Assembly: GCA_015039365.1 (NCBI GenBank) | Contig: WION01000004.1 | Location: 1,054,001 to 1,118,000, forward strand | Source: Amanita rubescens | Lineage: Eukaryota; Basidiomycota; Agaricomycetes; Agaricales; Amanitaceae | Reading direction: 5' to 3' | DNA length: 64,000 nt | Part shown: positions 37,738 through 48,363 of the stretch, piece by piece | Numbering within the stretch: the stretch's first letter is position 1 | How the letters are laid out: every line of letters begins with the position of its first letter | Program-made: the position numbers and the translations under genes | Notes under the pieces: model-generated | What the model was told of the DNA's origin: nothing | Database searches by the model: none | Seen by the model: the letters and a program-made list of their open reading frames with translations, nothing else

Positions 37738-38865
37738 TCAGACATACAGATTCCGCAGAGCGGGGTTAGACATCAGTTCATCCATTGAAGGCATGTCACC
37801 AGTTTGGACACGATTCATCTATTGGAACGTATGCAACGTCAGCATTTCGTTGGGCCAATGGATAAAGAGAGGTAGATACCATATTAGCTACTGCAGGGTT
37901 TTGCATCAGATTAGCAAGCCCTCCGTTAGATGCTAGCTGCTGCGCCATTTGCATGACTTGTGGATTATTCATAAGGGAAGCAAGATCAGGCATGCCCCCG
38001 CCTCGTCCTGCGCCACCCACATTTCGAAGCATGTCCGCCATGGCTCCAAGGTTCGGTGAGTTTGAATCAGAGGCACCAGGGGTTGATCTATTTGAGACGT
38101 CCGATGCGTCTGCAGATGTGATGCGAACTTGTGCGTTCTGTAGTCCGGCCTTAAGGCTAGTATTCGAAGGGTCCTGTTTCAAGCCTCTCTCAAACGCGTC
38201 TACCGCAGCGCTATAATCACCGAGAGAGTATTGCGCATGTCTAAAAGATACATGATCAGGAAAATGGTACCTCGAGACACGTGTAAAGTACCCTAATCGG
38301 TGGTATGCCTTGACAAACTTGGGATCTACAGATATAGCCTTTTCTGCGTCACCCACTGCCGCTAGATGGTCGGCCTTGCTAGAATACGCAGCCGCTCGAT
38401 TGGAGTAGTAGACAGGATTGTTTGAGTCGATCGCGATGGCCTTAGTGTATGCTTCTATTGCCTCATCGTACTTTTTGTTCGACATGAGTGTGTTCCCTTC
38501 TTGTTTAAGTTTGTCTGCATTCTCCTTATCTGCAGGGCTTAGCGTGGAAGGCATGGAAGGTGATGCTTGTGCCTGTGAGCCTATCTTTTCCCGTGTCTTG
38601 ATGTAGACATCAAATATGTTCTGCAGTGTCGCAGGTCTTATGCTGAGCTGTTTAACCTGCTCCTGGTTTGATGGATCGACGCCAAAGGCTTCGCCGATGC
38701 ATTGGACTGGGAAAGTAGGATAAGATTCAAGGATAGCTGGATGCGATGTTTCTTACCGGCAACTTCGAGGCCCTCCTTGTCGTCAGACTTGACAGTTCCA
38801 TCGTTGATGGACTGGTTAAGGAAGTCGATAATGGCAAGGACGAGGCGCTGCTGCTTCCCGGACAT
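37738..38865 (-). CDS. SGT2: TPR co-chaperone Sgt2 (SGTA)
   Basis: Four exons (38865-38757, 38706-38292, 38240-37880, 37818-37738) give 321 residues. Residues 1-60 are the Get5-binding dimerisation domain (RLVLAIIDFLNQSI, ..VQCIGEAFGVD). Three TPRs follow (KLKQEGNTLMSNKKYDEAIEAYTKAI, PVYYSNRAAAYS, KAYHRLGHAQYSLGDYSAAVDAFERG), then a Gly-rich hinge and a C-terminal Met/Gln/Asn-rich client-binding region (MNNPQVMQMAQQL). In yeast Sgt2 hands tail-anchored membrane proteins to the GET pathway and binds Hsp70/Hsp90 tails through its TPRs. The start agrees with the dimerisation domain. Confidence 0.94.
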
Positions 38866-38981
38866 GCTGCCAGATCAATAGAAAGAATAGAACAACAAAC
38901 AAACAGAAACAACAATAAGCCTCACAAACTTCAACTTTACTCCTCGCTGTCGGGCCCAGCGACCACAACAACCCCTCTGCC
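38866..38981. promoter_or_regulatory. Divergent promoter of SGT2 and PRP19
   Basis: 116 bases between the two start codons. The region is A/C-rich on the plus strand (aacaacaaacaaacag near 38890). Confidence 0.5.
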
Positions 38982-40598
38982 ATGTTTTATTGCGCAATCT
39001 CAGGGGATTTGCCTCAGGAACCTGTTGTCTCTGCAAAATCAGGGAAAGTCTATGAGCGTCGTCTCATTGTAAAATACATAGCCGAAAATGGCACTGACCC
39101 AGTCACGGGCGAAAAACTCGAGGAATCCGACTTGATTGCCATTAAAGCTTGTAAGAGTGTTTTTACCTTGACTTCGACAGTGCACTGACCGAGTCTTTCA
39201 GCTCCTGACACTGCCCCACCGCGCCCTCCGTCGCATTCCTCTATTCCGGCCCTTCTTCAAACGCTGTCTAACGAATGGGACGCACTCATGCTCGAAATGT
39301 TTGCTTTGAAGCAGCAAAATAACAGCCTTCGGCAAGAGTTAAGCTACGCGTTATATGCACAAGACGCAGCGACCAGAGTGGTGGCCCGCCTCATCCGAGA
39401 GCGCGACGCCTCACGAGAGTAAGTTTGAATGATACTCACGCGTCAACCCGTATTAATCCGTAACCAGAGCTCTTGCGAATGTTTCAGCTACTATTGGTGT
39501 TGCACCGCCGCGGCCCGCGGATGATATCGAAATGGCGGAGGAGGCCGCAGCAGAAGAGACCCTTCCTGCGGAGATTGTTGCCAAGATTGATGAGACGCAC
39601 CAGTCACTTTCCTCCGCACGCAAGAAGCGGAAACCACCTGCAGGTTATACGACTGCTACTGAAGTCAAAACATTCACATCGAAACATACGATACCTTCCT
39701 TGCATTCGGCTTCTCCTGCTGGTATCACATCTTTGGTAGTCTCTCGCTTGAACCCCTCACAGTTCCTGACGGGAGGCAATGACAAGGTCGTTCAACTGTA
39801 TGATAGAAGTACGGACAAGGTTTTGGCATCTCTCAAAGGCCATACCAAGAAAATCAACCAAGTAGCATTCCGAGAGCGTGAAGGTGACCCTACACTAATC
39901 ATATCAGCCGGTGCGGACAAGATTGCCAAGATATGGTCGTACGACAGCGCTTCAAGCGAGTACATTCCAAAAAGTACTATCCGCACGCACAAGGGAGAAG
40001 TGTCTGGCTTGGTCGTTCACCCTACCTCGATCATTCTTGCCGTCTCCTCGACTGACAAGACATACTCTATGCACGATTTAAATACGTTCAACCAGATTTT
40101 CCGGTCTGCACCCGCAGAGGATCCGTTTGCGTCACTCGCCATCCATCCTGATGGGACACTCCTCGCTCTGGGCACGCCAGCGTCCACAATTCAGATATAT
40201 GACATCAGGACAGGTGCCATAGCAGGCCACTCTTGCCCCTGAGGACAGCACACCATTTAGCGTCCATTCGTTGTCTTTCTCAGAGAACGGTTATCACCTA
40301 CTTGGGCCAAACTCGTTGTCCTCTGTCGCTATTTGGGATCTGCGCAAGCAGAAGACTGCGCATACTATACCTCTTGGTGACGACTATAAGATCAATAAGG
40401 TGACGTACGACGCCAGCGCTCAATTCCTCGCCATTGCGGGCAGTCTGGGCGGGAGAATCTTCGCACACAAGACATGGGAGGAGTTGTTGCAAGTAGATGA
40501 GGGTGGAGAAATGTCTGACATTGTGTTTGGTGAACAATGGCAAGGAGATATGGGGTTCCACTGGCAGGGAGGTCAGAATTTGGGGCATGCCCGGTTGA
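38982..40598 (+). CDS. PRP19: Pre-mRNA-processing factor 19 (Prp19), U-box ubiquitin ligase; two frame breaks
   Basis: Three exons (38982-39150, 39202-39418, 39468-40598) encode about 504 residues. The N-terminal U-box is clear ([17 protein letters not shown], ..DPVTGEKL). A coiled coil for tetramer formation follows ([32 protein letters not shown]). A seven-blade WD40 domain ends the protein ([50 protein letters not shown]). Prp19 is the core of the NineTeen complex that activates the spliceosome. Two single extra bases break the last exon, near 40225 (before ATLAPEDS) and near 40536 (before [16 protein letters not shown]). Removing both restores the family ending and an exact codon count. 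Confidence 0.92.
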
Positions 40599-40921
40599 AA
40601 TGTTTCCAGTTGTACTTTTCTCTTATCGCCCTCAGCCCGCAGCGTAAATTGTCTGCGGAAGGGTTGTTTGTAGTCTGACAGTCGTATCTAATGATTTTAT
40701 ACACATCGTAGTCGATTTGATCGTGCTCTGAAAGTACAAGTAACCTAGTGCCACCTGGAAAGAAGTAACAAAAAAAAGGACCGCTTGTTGGGTCCACAGT
40801 TGCATATAGAATGTACAGAATAATAAGTATAACGCGCTCGTCACGATCGTTAAGGAGTGAGGTATCGATGAATGGTATTATACAAATATGCGGAGACCGA
40901 GTTGTCTTCTATCCAAAACGC
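40599..40921. other. Convergent 3' region between PRP19 and the OPT transporter
   Basis: 323 bases with only the two facing 3' UTRs. Nothing else seen; a run of seven A near 40770 is the only simple sequence. Confidence 0.4.
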
Positions 40922-43780
40922 TTACGACCACGTTTTCGGGCCTACAGGATTATTTGGGTCGATGACATAGAAGGATGAACCTATCGCATCCGCAGTAGTC
41001 GTCCAGAAACTATCATCATCGATCAACACCCGTTTCCGGCGGCGAATAAAAAGTTCACTTACTTATTTCCCCACCAGTTTAGTTGGATCCCGCCTTTTGG
41101 GTAAAGAAGACAAAAGAAAATCACGATCGAAGAAATCGCAACGCCAGAGTCAAGCGCAGCTGACAGGATGTAATTGTACCGCATCCACCATCTGAAGCGG
41201 TAGCGACGGATGCAATAGTTGAAGATGAAACCAACTAATATCCAGGAAGCGTAATTCATGCCAGAAGCTGGTGGTATCGCGCCTAGGCCGGCGAACATGA
41301 CTGGTATGTTGACGTAACGCCAGATCGACAGGGGGTACCGCTTTGCAAGGAAATAGAATGGAATTGGTAAAATAGCACCGATCAAGAAGAACCAGAGAAC
41401 CGGCGAATAGCTGGAATGATTTGGTCAATAAACGTTTATATCTTTTTGTAATGTGAACCTACGGTGCTCCAACACTGAAAACGCGCTGGGGACCAACACC
41501 ACCCCAGATGAGCATCGCTTGCGCAAAAGTGGATGATGATGCACAGATAAAGCCGTTTGCTTGCTGAGGAGTGCAGACGTCTTTGATATTAGAGAGCATC
41601 CAATCTTGCACAAAGGTTACCACGATGCAGCCGATAATAGTGGCCACGATTTGCACCGTGAACATGACCCGAGGAGGAACCTTCATGTAATGACCGAGTT
41701 TCATGTCTCCAGCGAAAGTAACGGCTGAAGCGGTGCCCATATATGCAGTTATCTTGAAGACGACGTTGGCGACAGGTCGGCCAGGCAGCATATAGCCGGC
41801 CACCATTTCGTAAATGACTTGTAAAGCAATCTGCTGATTGGTGATTGCGACGAGCATAGCGATCGGTAGCGAAAGGACTAATACGAAAATGAGCGCGATG
41901 AACGCAGCCCATATCGGTAGCTGAGTTTTTCCTATTTCAATTGCGACAAGTAGGAAGAGGAGACAGATCGCAAAGACAGCTCCGAACCACCAGAACGGAA
42001 CTTCGGGATATGCTTGCATGAGACGTGAATGGATGTCACGTTCGTCCTTGAGAGACGTTCTGAAGCGGCGGGACGATATCACGCCTAAACCACACTGCAA
42101 GTATCGGTGTCAGCTTAGTGAACCGGGGAATCAAATCGTTACGTACAGAATGTGTGCACTAATACGGACGTGAATGCGCCGAAGGCTGCTCCGTAAGCCA
42201 TGACGAGAGTGATGGACATGAAAAGCGGAGAATAATTGGCAGTAGGCTTGTTCGTCAAAGACGCCATTAGAGTCGACGATGGCAGACGCATTGTAGAACG
42301 CTCCCGTATTGTCCCACGCAGTGAAGGAAGACACAGGGAAATAGGCCGAATTGAAAGCATTGCTGACTGCGCATAGAAAATAAGCAACTGGAAGTCGATG
42401 ATCGCAATACACTTACAGTATAGAATCGGCGTAAGGAACCAGAACATGACGACGAAAGCAACAGCCGTGTTCAATTCTGACCACCACTAAGGAAAAACCC
42501 GTCAAAACCATTGACATATTTTTACAGTTATAAGCATACCGGAGTAACCAGAGGACTGCCGATGAAAGCGATTTGAGACCAATCAAAGGTGAGAACACTC
42601 ATGCCCAGTCCCGTGGACGTGCCGAAGAGTGTATTGATGACAACGTTCTGTGGAGCGATCCAGCACACCCAGTTGAAAACACTCAGTGCTGTGAAGAGAT
42701 ATCCGGGTACCCAGTACCAAACAAAACTACAAATGAATGCAATGAGGAAAAATCGTTCGCGTGTCATATGGCCACGATCGCGTTTGCCATAGTTCTTATG
42801 GAGTGTGTTGAAAAGAGCCGAGCTAACGAGGGCACTAGGCCAGATCATGCTAGCAGGCCAGACGACGAATTGGCGAAGCATGCCGCCAAGGGAGAAGCCG
42901 ATAATTTGCGTGGACAGAGAAAGGAGGATTTGGTATGCGTATGACATACGCTGCCCAAAGAACACCTTTTGTGCTAGGAAGATATCGGTAGCACCGGCAC
43001 CACCAACAACGACGTTTGCCATAACAGTTATACAGACGTGTTCCTTGATCGTAAAAGGTCCTGGATTGAGGGACCATACGTATCCAAAGGTATTGAACCT
43101 TCTCGTCGGCAATATTTTTTCGAGGCCCTTGCCAAGGGGCAGAGAGACTAACTGAACGACAATACCAGTGACCAGTACAGAAGGATCTAAAAGAAGCTCG
43201 CATCAGATGAAAACAATGTAGCGAAATAAGACATACAGCGCAGATCGAAAACTTGGTTCATACCGGAGATGAGGATGGTGAAGAAAATACCAAGGAACCA
43301 CCTGCACTCGTTAGACGCCAAAACGATTTGATATTATCTGAGCTACTCACATTCTGAATGTGTTGACGGGGATTGTTGGGTCATCTGTGCTTGCAACCGC
43401 AGCGCGCACTTCGGGATATGGCGATTCACTGACATTATATTAGTTTCAGCCAATAGTTTAACCGTAGGTGCTTACTCGTCGAAATCAATGGCGGCCGAAC
43501 TTCTTGAGTCTGCCCTCGAAGTTGAGTAACGATCATATTGAGAATCTGTATCTGCCTCTGAGTGATCATAAAATCTCTTTTGATCCATCTCCCAAGATTC
43601 CAAGGTGGCATGCGTAGTATGCATGGGTTTCTTCAAGTCATAGTTGGGGTCGTTCAAGTGCTCCATGAGCAGGTCTACATCTTCAGGTACATCTGGAGAG
43701 CGGCGAGGGCGAAAGAAACTGTGAGCTGACATTGCTGACATTGGCTCTGTCGCAGTGGTGTGGTGCGTCGTGTCCTCCAT
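40922..43780 (-). CDS. OPT-family oligopeptide transporter; two frame breaks
   Basis: Nine exons (43780-43476, 43428-43351, 43301-43237, 43186-42540, 42486-42417, 42366-42147, 42094-41463, 41410-41063, 41009-40922) encode about 816 residues. A ~110-residue cytoplasmic tail precedes at least 14 membrane segments. OPT landmarks: SLPLGKGLEKILP, NPGPFTIKEHVCI, YANYSPLFMSI, DIHSRLMQAYPEVPFWWF, GYMLPGRPVANVVFK, MGTASAVTFAGDMKLGHYMKVPPR, IKDVCTPQQANGF, GVGPQRVFSVG, PPASGMNYASWILVG and NWWGN near the end. The family imports small peptides or metal-siderophore-like substrates with protons. One extra base near 42241 and one near 42071 break the frame. For the second, an alternative TAG acceptor would also restore frame but lose the LWFRRDI segment. 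Confidence 0.92.
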
Positions 43781-44764
43781 AGTGACAACTGCTGAACGAA
43801 TTGAATGAAAAGAGGGGGGTGATCCACCAACGGGAAGAGAAATAGGGACGAGGTCATTTCCTGGGACAATACGCCTTTAAAGAAATGGCGGCATGCGGTG
43901 CTATCTTTCAGAGATTCATTTCCCGTGGCGAGAGGTGCCATGACCAGGATAGATGGGAAGCCCCGGTGAGTCCAAGACAATTAGACAATAGCAATAAAAT
44001 GGGGGTGGCCCTTGATTTAACACAAAAAGGAGCTACGAATGACAATAGTGGTTAGTACGTTAAGCTATCCGGTCATGGCGCATGAAACGACTGCGACGGC
44101 ATGAATAGGCCTACCTCTCTCTACATTCCGGGTGAAGCATAAGACATAAAATCGATTCAACGGGTGCTGTACTGCATTCGAATGCGCGTTCCGAGCTGGA
44201 ATGTGACATGTGAGCGGGACGGTATGCAGGCTCGGGATGGACTGAACCACTTTGTCTTATTGTTACTATAATTATCTTGTAGCCCGGATTCGGTAACCAT
44301 CCTCCGATCAGATCTTTGCCAGTCTTTGCTCTACATAACATTGTTCGCTCAAAGCGATCGCAAACGGCGGGAGGCAAAGTGTCATTGTCGAACTCGCTAC
44401 GTAGCTTTCAAGGGGACGTGGCAGCCGCCACAGCAGTCAATCTCACGAACTCGGCCGAGCCCTGTGGTGAAGAGCCAAATGAGTACGCATAGTCGTAGCA
44501 CGTAGCATTACTGACTCGACCACCCTTGAGAACATCGCCACGGTGCCCGCATTACTCCCTAGCAGAGGATTCTGGCATGTATGCCATCTAAAAATATTTT
44601 GGTGGTATATAAATTGTCCATGGGCCTATGTACTACATAGATTCTCAAGTCCCTGTATGTGGAATAAATCGTCTGTTTAGTAACGTCCGTAAGCACAAAG
44701 AAGTTGCCTGCGTGATAAAAAAAGTGTCCGATGTGAAAGTAATTTTTCCCCCTGGGGCCAGGGG
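43781..44764. other. ~1 kb region: OPT promoter and F-box gene 3' flank
   Basis: No ORF with a motif was found. The OPT promoter lies at the left end (a CCCCTC-rich stretch near 43815 on the minus strand). Nothing like a tRNA or mobile element was seen. Confidence 0.4.
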
Positions 44765-46274
44765 CTAGAATGTGCCAGGAGATTGACTCATTCTCACTAG
44801 TTCGAGCTTCATCCCTTCATTAATAAGGGGTTGAACCCGTACAGCGATGTCATTTTCGGACGCACTCCCATTGTTCGTGATAGTAGCATGCTTTAACCGA
44901 GCATAGAACGGATCCGCCCCTGTGACTCTGTTCTTGCGCCATCTCGATGTGAGAAAGTCCACCATTGTGTTCTCCTCATAAATAAAGGGCGCCTCAAAGT
45001 CGAGTATCTCCAGATTCGGCAACAGGCTGATTTGGCCTTTGAGGTCAGGATGCTGAGGCGTCAACATATGGAGGAGACGATTGGACATGGTCCTTCCGTG
45101 GTCGATGCCCATGATGATGATTCGAAATTCAGTGAGTGTAGGCATGACGCGAAATATTGACATGAGATCGGTGTCGTCCATGTCAACGTGCTCGAGTACA
45201 AGTCTTTGCATCATGCATCCTGAACGTTGGACAAGAGATACCAACTGCCGATGGGGCACTTCATTGGCACGAGCGCCGAACTCGATGCATCGCACGGCGG
45301 GTAAGGTGACGGCGTCAAAGAAGACACCTACACATTCTTGATGGTACTGGCTTATATATAGCCTTTCGACTTTTTCCATGGTGAGAACTTCGGGGTAAAC
45401 GAACGTGGGGTAGAGGTAAGGCCCCTCGAGATAACAGTCGATCAAATCGGGATTCTTCCTCAGGAGATCGTAACACTCTTGCGCCGAAACGAAACGAGCT
45501 TTGAGATATTGCACGCGCCCCTTTGGTAAGTCATAGATGCTTGCTGGCGTGCTAAGCAGCTCCAATGTAGTGATCTGGTTTGCCATGCCTAGCATTTTGC
45601 TCTCGTCGACTGTGAAAAATGAAGCGGTCCGCAAAGTGAGGCGGGTCAGGCGAGGGAAGGGGACGGCTGGTATTCCAGAGAACGAAGCGACGGGTATAGC
45701 CAGGTATGCGGTTTGCCAGCGTTCCGAGTGTCTGGCAAGGACTTCTGCTATTTCACATGGGGGATCTGCAGACCAGAATCTCAAATCTTCCTGGGCACAT
45801 ATGTTGAGGATAATCGTAAGCGGCATGTCAGCCGAATACCTAAGCCAGTCCTCCAAGACGCTGATCTGCGACTTGTATCGCTTAATGGAGATGTATATTT
45901 CAAGATCTCGCCACAGGCGTGGTGTGCCTGTCGTGACGGACCTCCATCTCCTGCAAATTTTGGCAAGGACGAGAGGGGTCATGCGGCAAGTTGAGGTGGT
46001 CATCAGCGTGTGTTCCTGAGGATTGAAGACGAGTTCGGCTGGGAGACATCTTTGGAAGATCTCTGCGAGAATTTCGTTTGGAAAGCGATTGATGGGGGTG
46101 CATAGATTAAGTCTCTCTCTGACGAGTGCGAGTCTCTGAGAGGCTCGTGCAAACTCGGACTCTGCCAGGACCAATTCTGAGGCGAGATGGGTGAGGGTCC
46201 TAGAGTATAAAATTGAGTGAGAAAAGGAAGAAATTTGGTGAAAAGTGAGCTTACGGGTGTGGTTGGGGAAGCAT
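44765..46274 (-). CDS. F-box protein with leucine-rich C-terminal region
   Basis: Two exons (46274-46255 and 46199-44765) give 484 residues starting MLPQPHP. A short coiled coil (LASELVLAESEFARASQRL) leads to the F-box (PINRFPNEILAEIFQRCLP, then PLVLAKICRRWRSVTTGTPRLWRDL). The rest is a poorly conserved leucine-rich repeat region (LTRLTLRTASFF, NLEILDFEAPF). The family is greatly expanded in Agaricomycetes; members are thought to recruit substrates to SCF ubiquitin ligases, but no target can be named. An unspliced single ORF reaching an ATG at 46342 (525 residues) is the alternative. The 55-base intron has good GTAAGC and TAG ends and a pyrimidine-rich tail, so I prefer splicing. Confidence 0.85.
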
Positions 46275-46342
46275 GCGGGGATGGATGAGAGAACATTGGA
46301 GGCCCTTATATTTCGAAGAGCGCCGCAGATTGCCACCGCCAT

Positions 46343-46430
46343 GTTTTTCAGGTGCGCGACGAATGACGTATATGATGCTTACGTGATCATGGGCGCGCGA
46401 ATGTGATTACGCTGACGTAGAGGCGCTTGC
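46343..46430. promoter_or_regulatory. Divergent promoter of the F-box gene and ALG10
   Basis: 88-156 bases separate the two start codons, depending on the F-box start chosen. It contains the repeated phrase gggcgcgc (46391, 46433) close to the ALG10 start. Confidence 0.4.
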
Positions 46431-48216
46431 ATGGGCGCGCTTTACCTGGCATTCTGCGTTGGATGTGTCGTCGTACTGAGAGAACTCAATGCCGTCGTAA
46501 TAGATCCATACATGGTACGCTTCATTTTCTGGTTCTAAATTTCTCCTCAGACACTTCCCAGGATGAGCCCTTCCACGTCCCCCAGGTTCAGGCCTACTGC
46601 GAAGGCCTCTACTCGTATTGGGACCCAAAAATCACAACCCCTCCCGGTCTGTCCGTGCCCCGTATTTCGCCTGCTTGTCCTTTCTGACTCTACCTCATCA
46701 GATATATCATGACCTTACTCTTCCAACGCGTCTTTGTCTTCAAATGTATCACTCCCGTCCTCAGGTTCACAGTGCTACTCTCTCTGCTCGCGCTACCCAT
46801 TCCCTTGACGCGCCTGCTGTGTTTCTACAAGCGCGTCAGATCTCCCGAATCGCTGCTCTCGCCATTGCCCGAGGCTCTTGTTCTTTCCGCCTTTCCCATA
46901 GCTTGGTTTTTCGGATTTCTCTATTATACCGATGTACCGAGCTTGGTATCCGTCATCTCCACTGTCGTTGCCGCGTCTGAAAATAGGCATTGGACGGCTG
47001 CTTTGGTTCGCAATCTCCACTGGTTCGAGACGTTCCGCTCATTGACGGATCAATATAGCTCGGTCTCATGAGTTGCACGTTTCGTCAAACGAACATCGTC
47101 TGGGTCGTTTATGCTTATGCATCCAGTCAGCTAATGAGCCTTCGCTTCCGACGCTCCCCGCAAGGTAGCTCTCCACCTGAGAAGCTACATGATCCACCCG
47201 CGCTCGCCGCAGCTCCGCGTAAGTTGCATGCACCGAGATCCAATTGAGCCGATATATAAAACATGTTTTTAGGCGACATCTTGGCCGCTGTGCTGAGCAG
47301 TCCCAAGGGTTTTGCCGGTTATTTTGCCCTCATTTGTACCTTATGCCCTGGTTTTGGCGGCCTTTGGTGTATTTGTCTTGTGGAATGGCGGAATTGTCCT
47401 AGGTAGATATCCAGTCTTCCTGTTGCTCTAGGGCTAACCGACCTCGATCTACATGCAGGTGATAAGGCTAACCATGTGCCTTCATTCCATGTACCTCAGA
47501 TGTACTACTTTTTTGCCTTTGCAACTGCGTTTGGATGGCCTGTTCTAGCCAGTGGTAATGGTGGGATCCTCGGATTGGCCCAGGGTGTTGGCAGTCGCAT
47601 GTTTGGTACCAAAAAGCGAGTGACCATAACTAGCCCAGCACATGTTCTGACACATTGCTTATAGGCGCACTTTATTCACCATCATGATATGTCTGTCCAT
47701 GCTCGTGACTGTGAAATTATATACGTCCGTTGCGGTTCTCCGTGTGTGATATCCGATATGCTGACCACCCCTACCGCAGCATTCATCACCCATTCCTCCT
47801 TTCTGACAATCGTCATTACACTTTCTATGTGTGGCATCGAATCTATCGATTCCACCCCTTGGTTCCATATCTGCTCGTTCCAGCATATCCTTGCCTGTGC
47901 TTGGGCGTGGTATCTGCGTGTCGGTAAGGCTCTTACTTGCGCTGATCGGCACATCATTAACACGTTCCAAGGTCGTGATCAAACCATGTTGCAGACGCTG
48001 CTGCTCCCGGTGTTTACGTTGCCTACCCTGCTGCCAACTCCACTTTTGGAACCAAGATATTTTCTGATACCGTACATTCTCATGAGATCTCAGATCAATG
48101 ACGTGCCTGTTTGGGCCGTCATACTAGAGGGGATCTGGTACGCTGCCATTAATGTAGCTACGATGGGTGTGTTTCTGTACCTTCCGAGGGAAGGCGTAGG
48201 TCGATTCATGTGGTAG
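46431..48216 (+). CDS. ALG10: Alg10/Die2 alpha-1,2-glucosyltransferase of the ER; one or two frame breaks
   Basis: Nine exons (46431-46514, 46562-46650, 46702-47005, 47059-47218, 47301-47402, 47459-47619, 47665-47724, 47780-47923, 47972-48216) encode about 448 residues. Landmarks: VVIDPYM-DEPFHVPQVQAYCEG, YWDPKITTPPGL, GLMSCTFRQTNIVWV, LWNGGIVLGDKANHVPSFHVPQMYYF, HPFLLSDNRHYTFYVW, LLEPRYFLIPYIL and the terminal GRFMW, all typical of Alg10. It is a multipass ER protein that adds the third and last glucose to the lipid-linked N-glycan precursor. One extra base near 47889 breaks LVPAY-LACAWAWYLRVG. Exon 6 is also one base long for its downstream phase, in a run of five A at 47611, unless a weaker donor at 47601 is used. 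Confidence 0.9.
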
Positions 48217-48363
48217 ATGAACCTGATGAACCAAACTGCGCCAAACATACGCGACCCGTCGCGCTCAGTTGGACAAGTTTGATGGCAGCGCATCAGCTGT
48301 TTCTTACTCGACGACGACCACGACAACCGTAACGACTTTTACGAGCACGAATCTTATACCATC

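Noticed and set aside
47281..47310. An apparent extra base in ALG10 before VLPVILPSFVPY
   Set aside because: A later acceptor (gagcag at 47300) explains the frame without any break.
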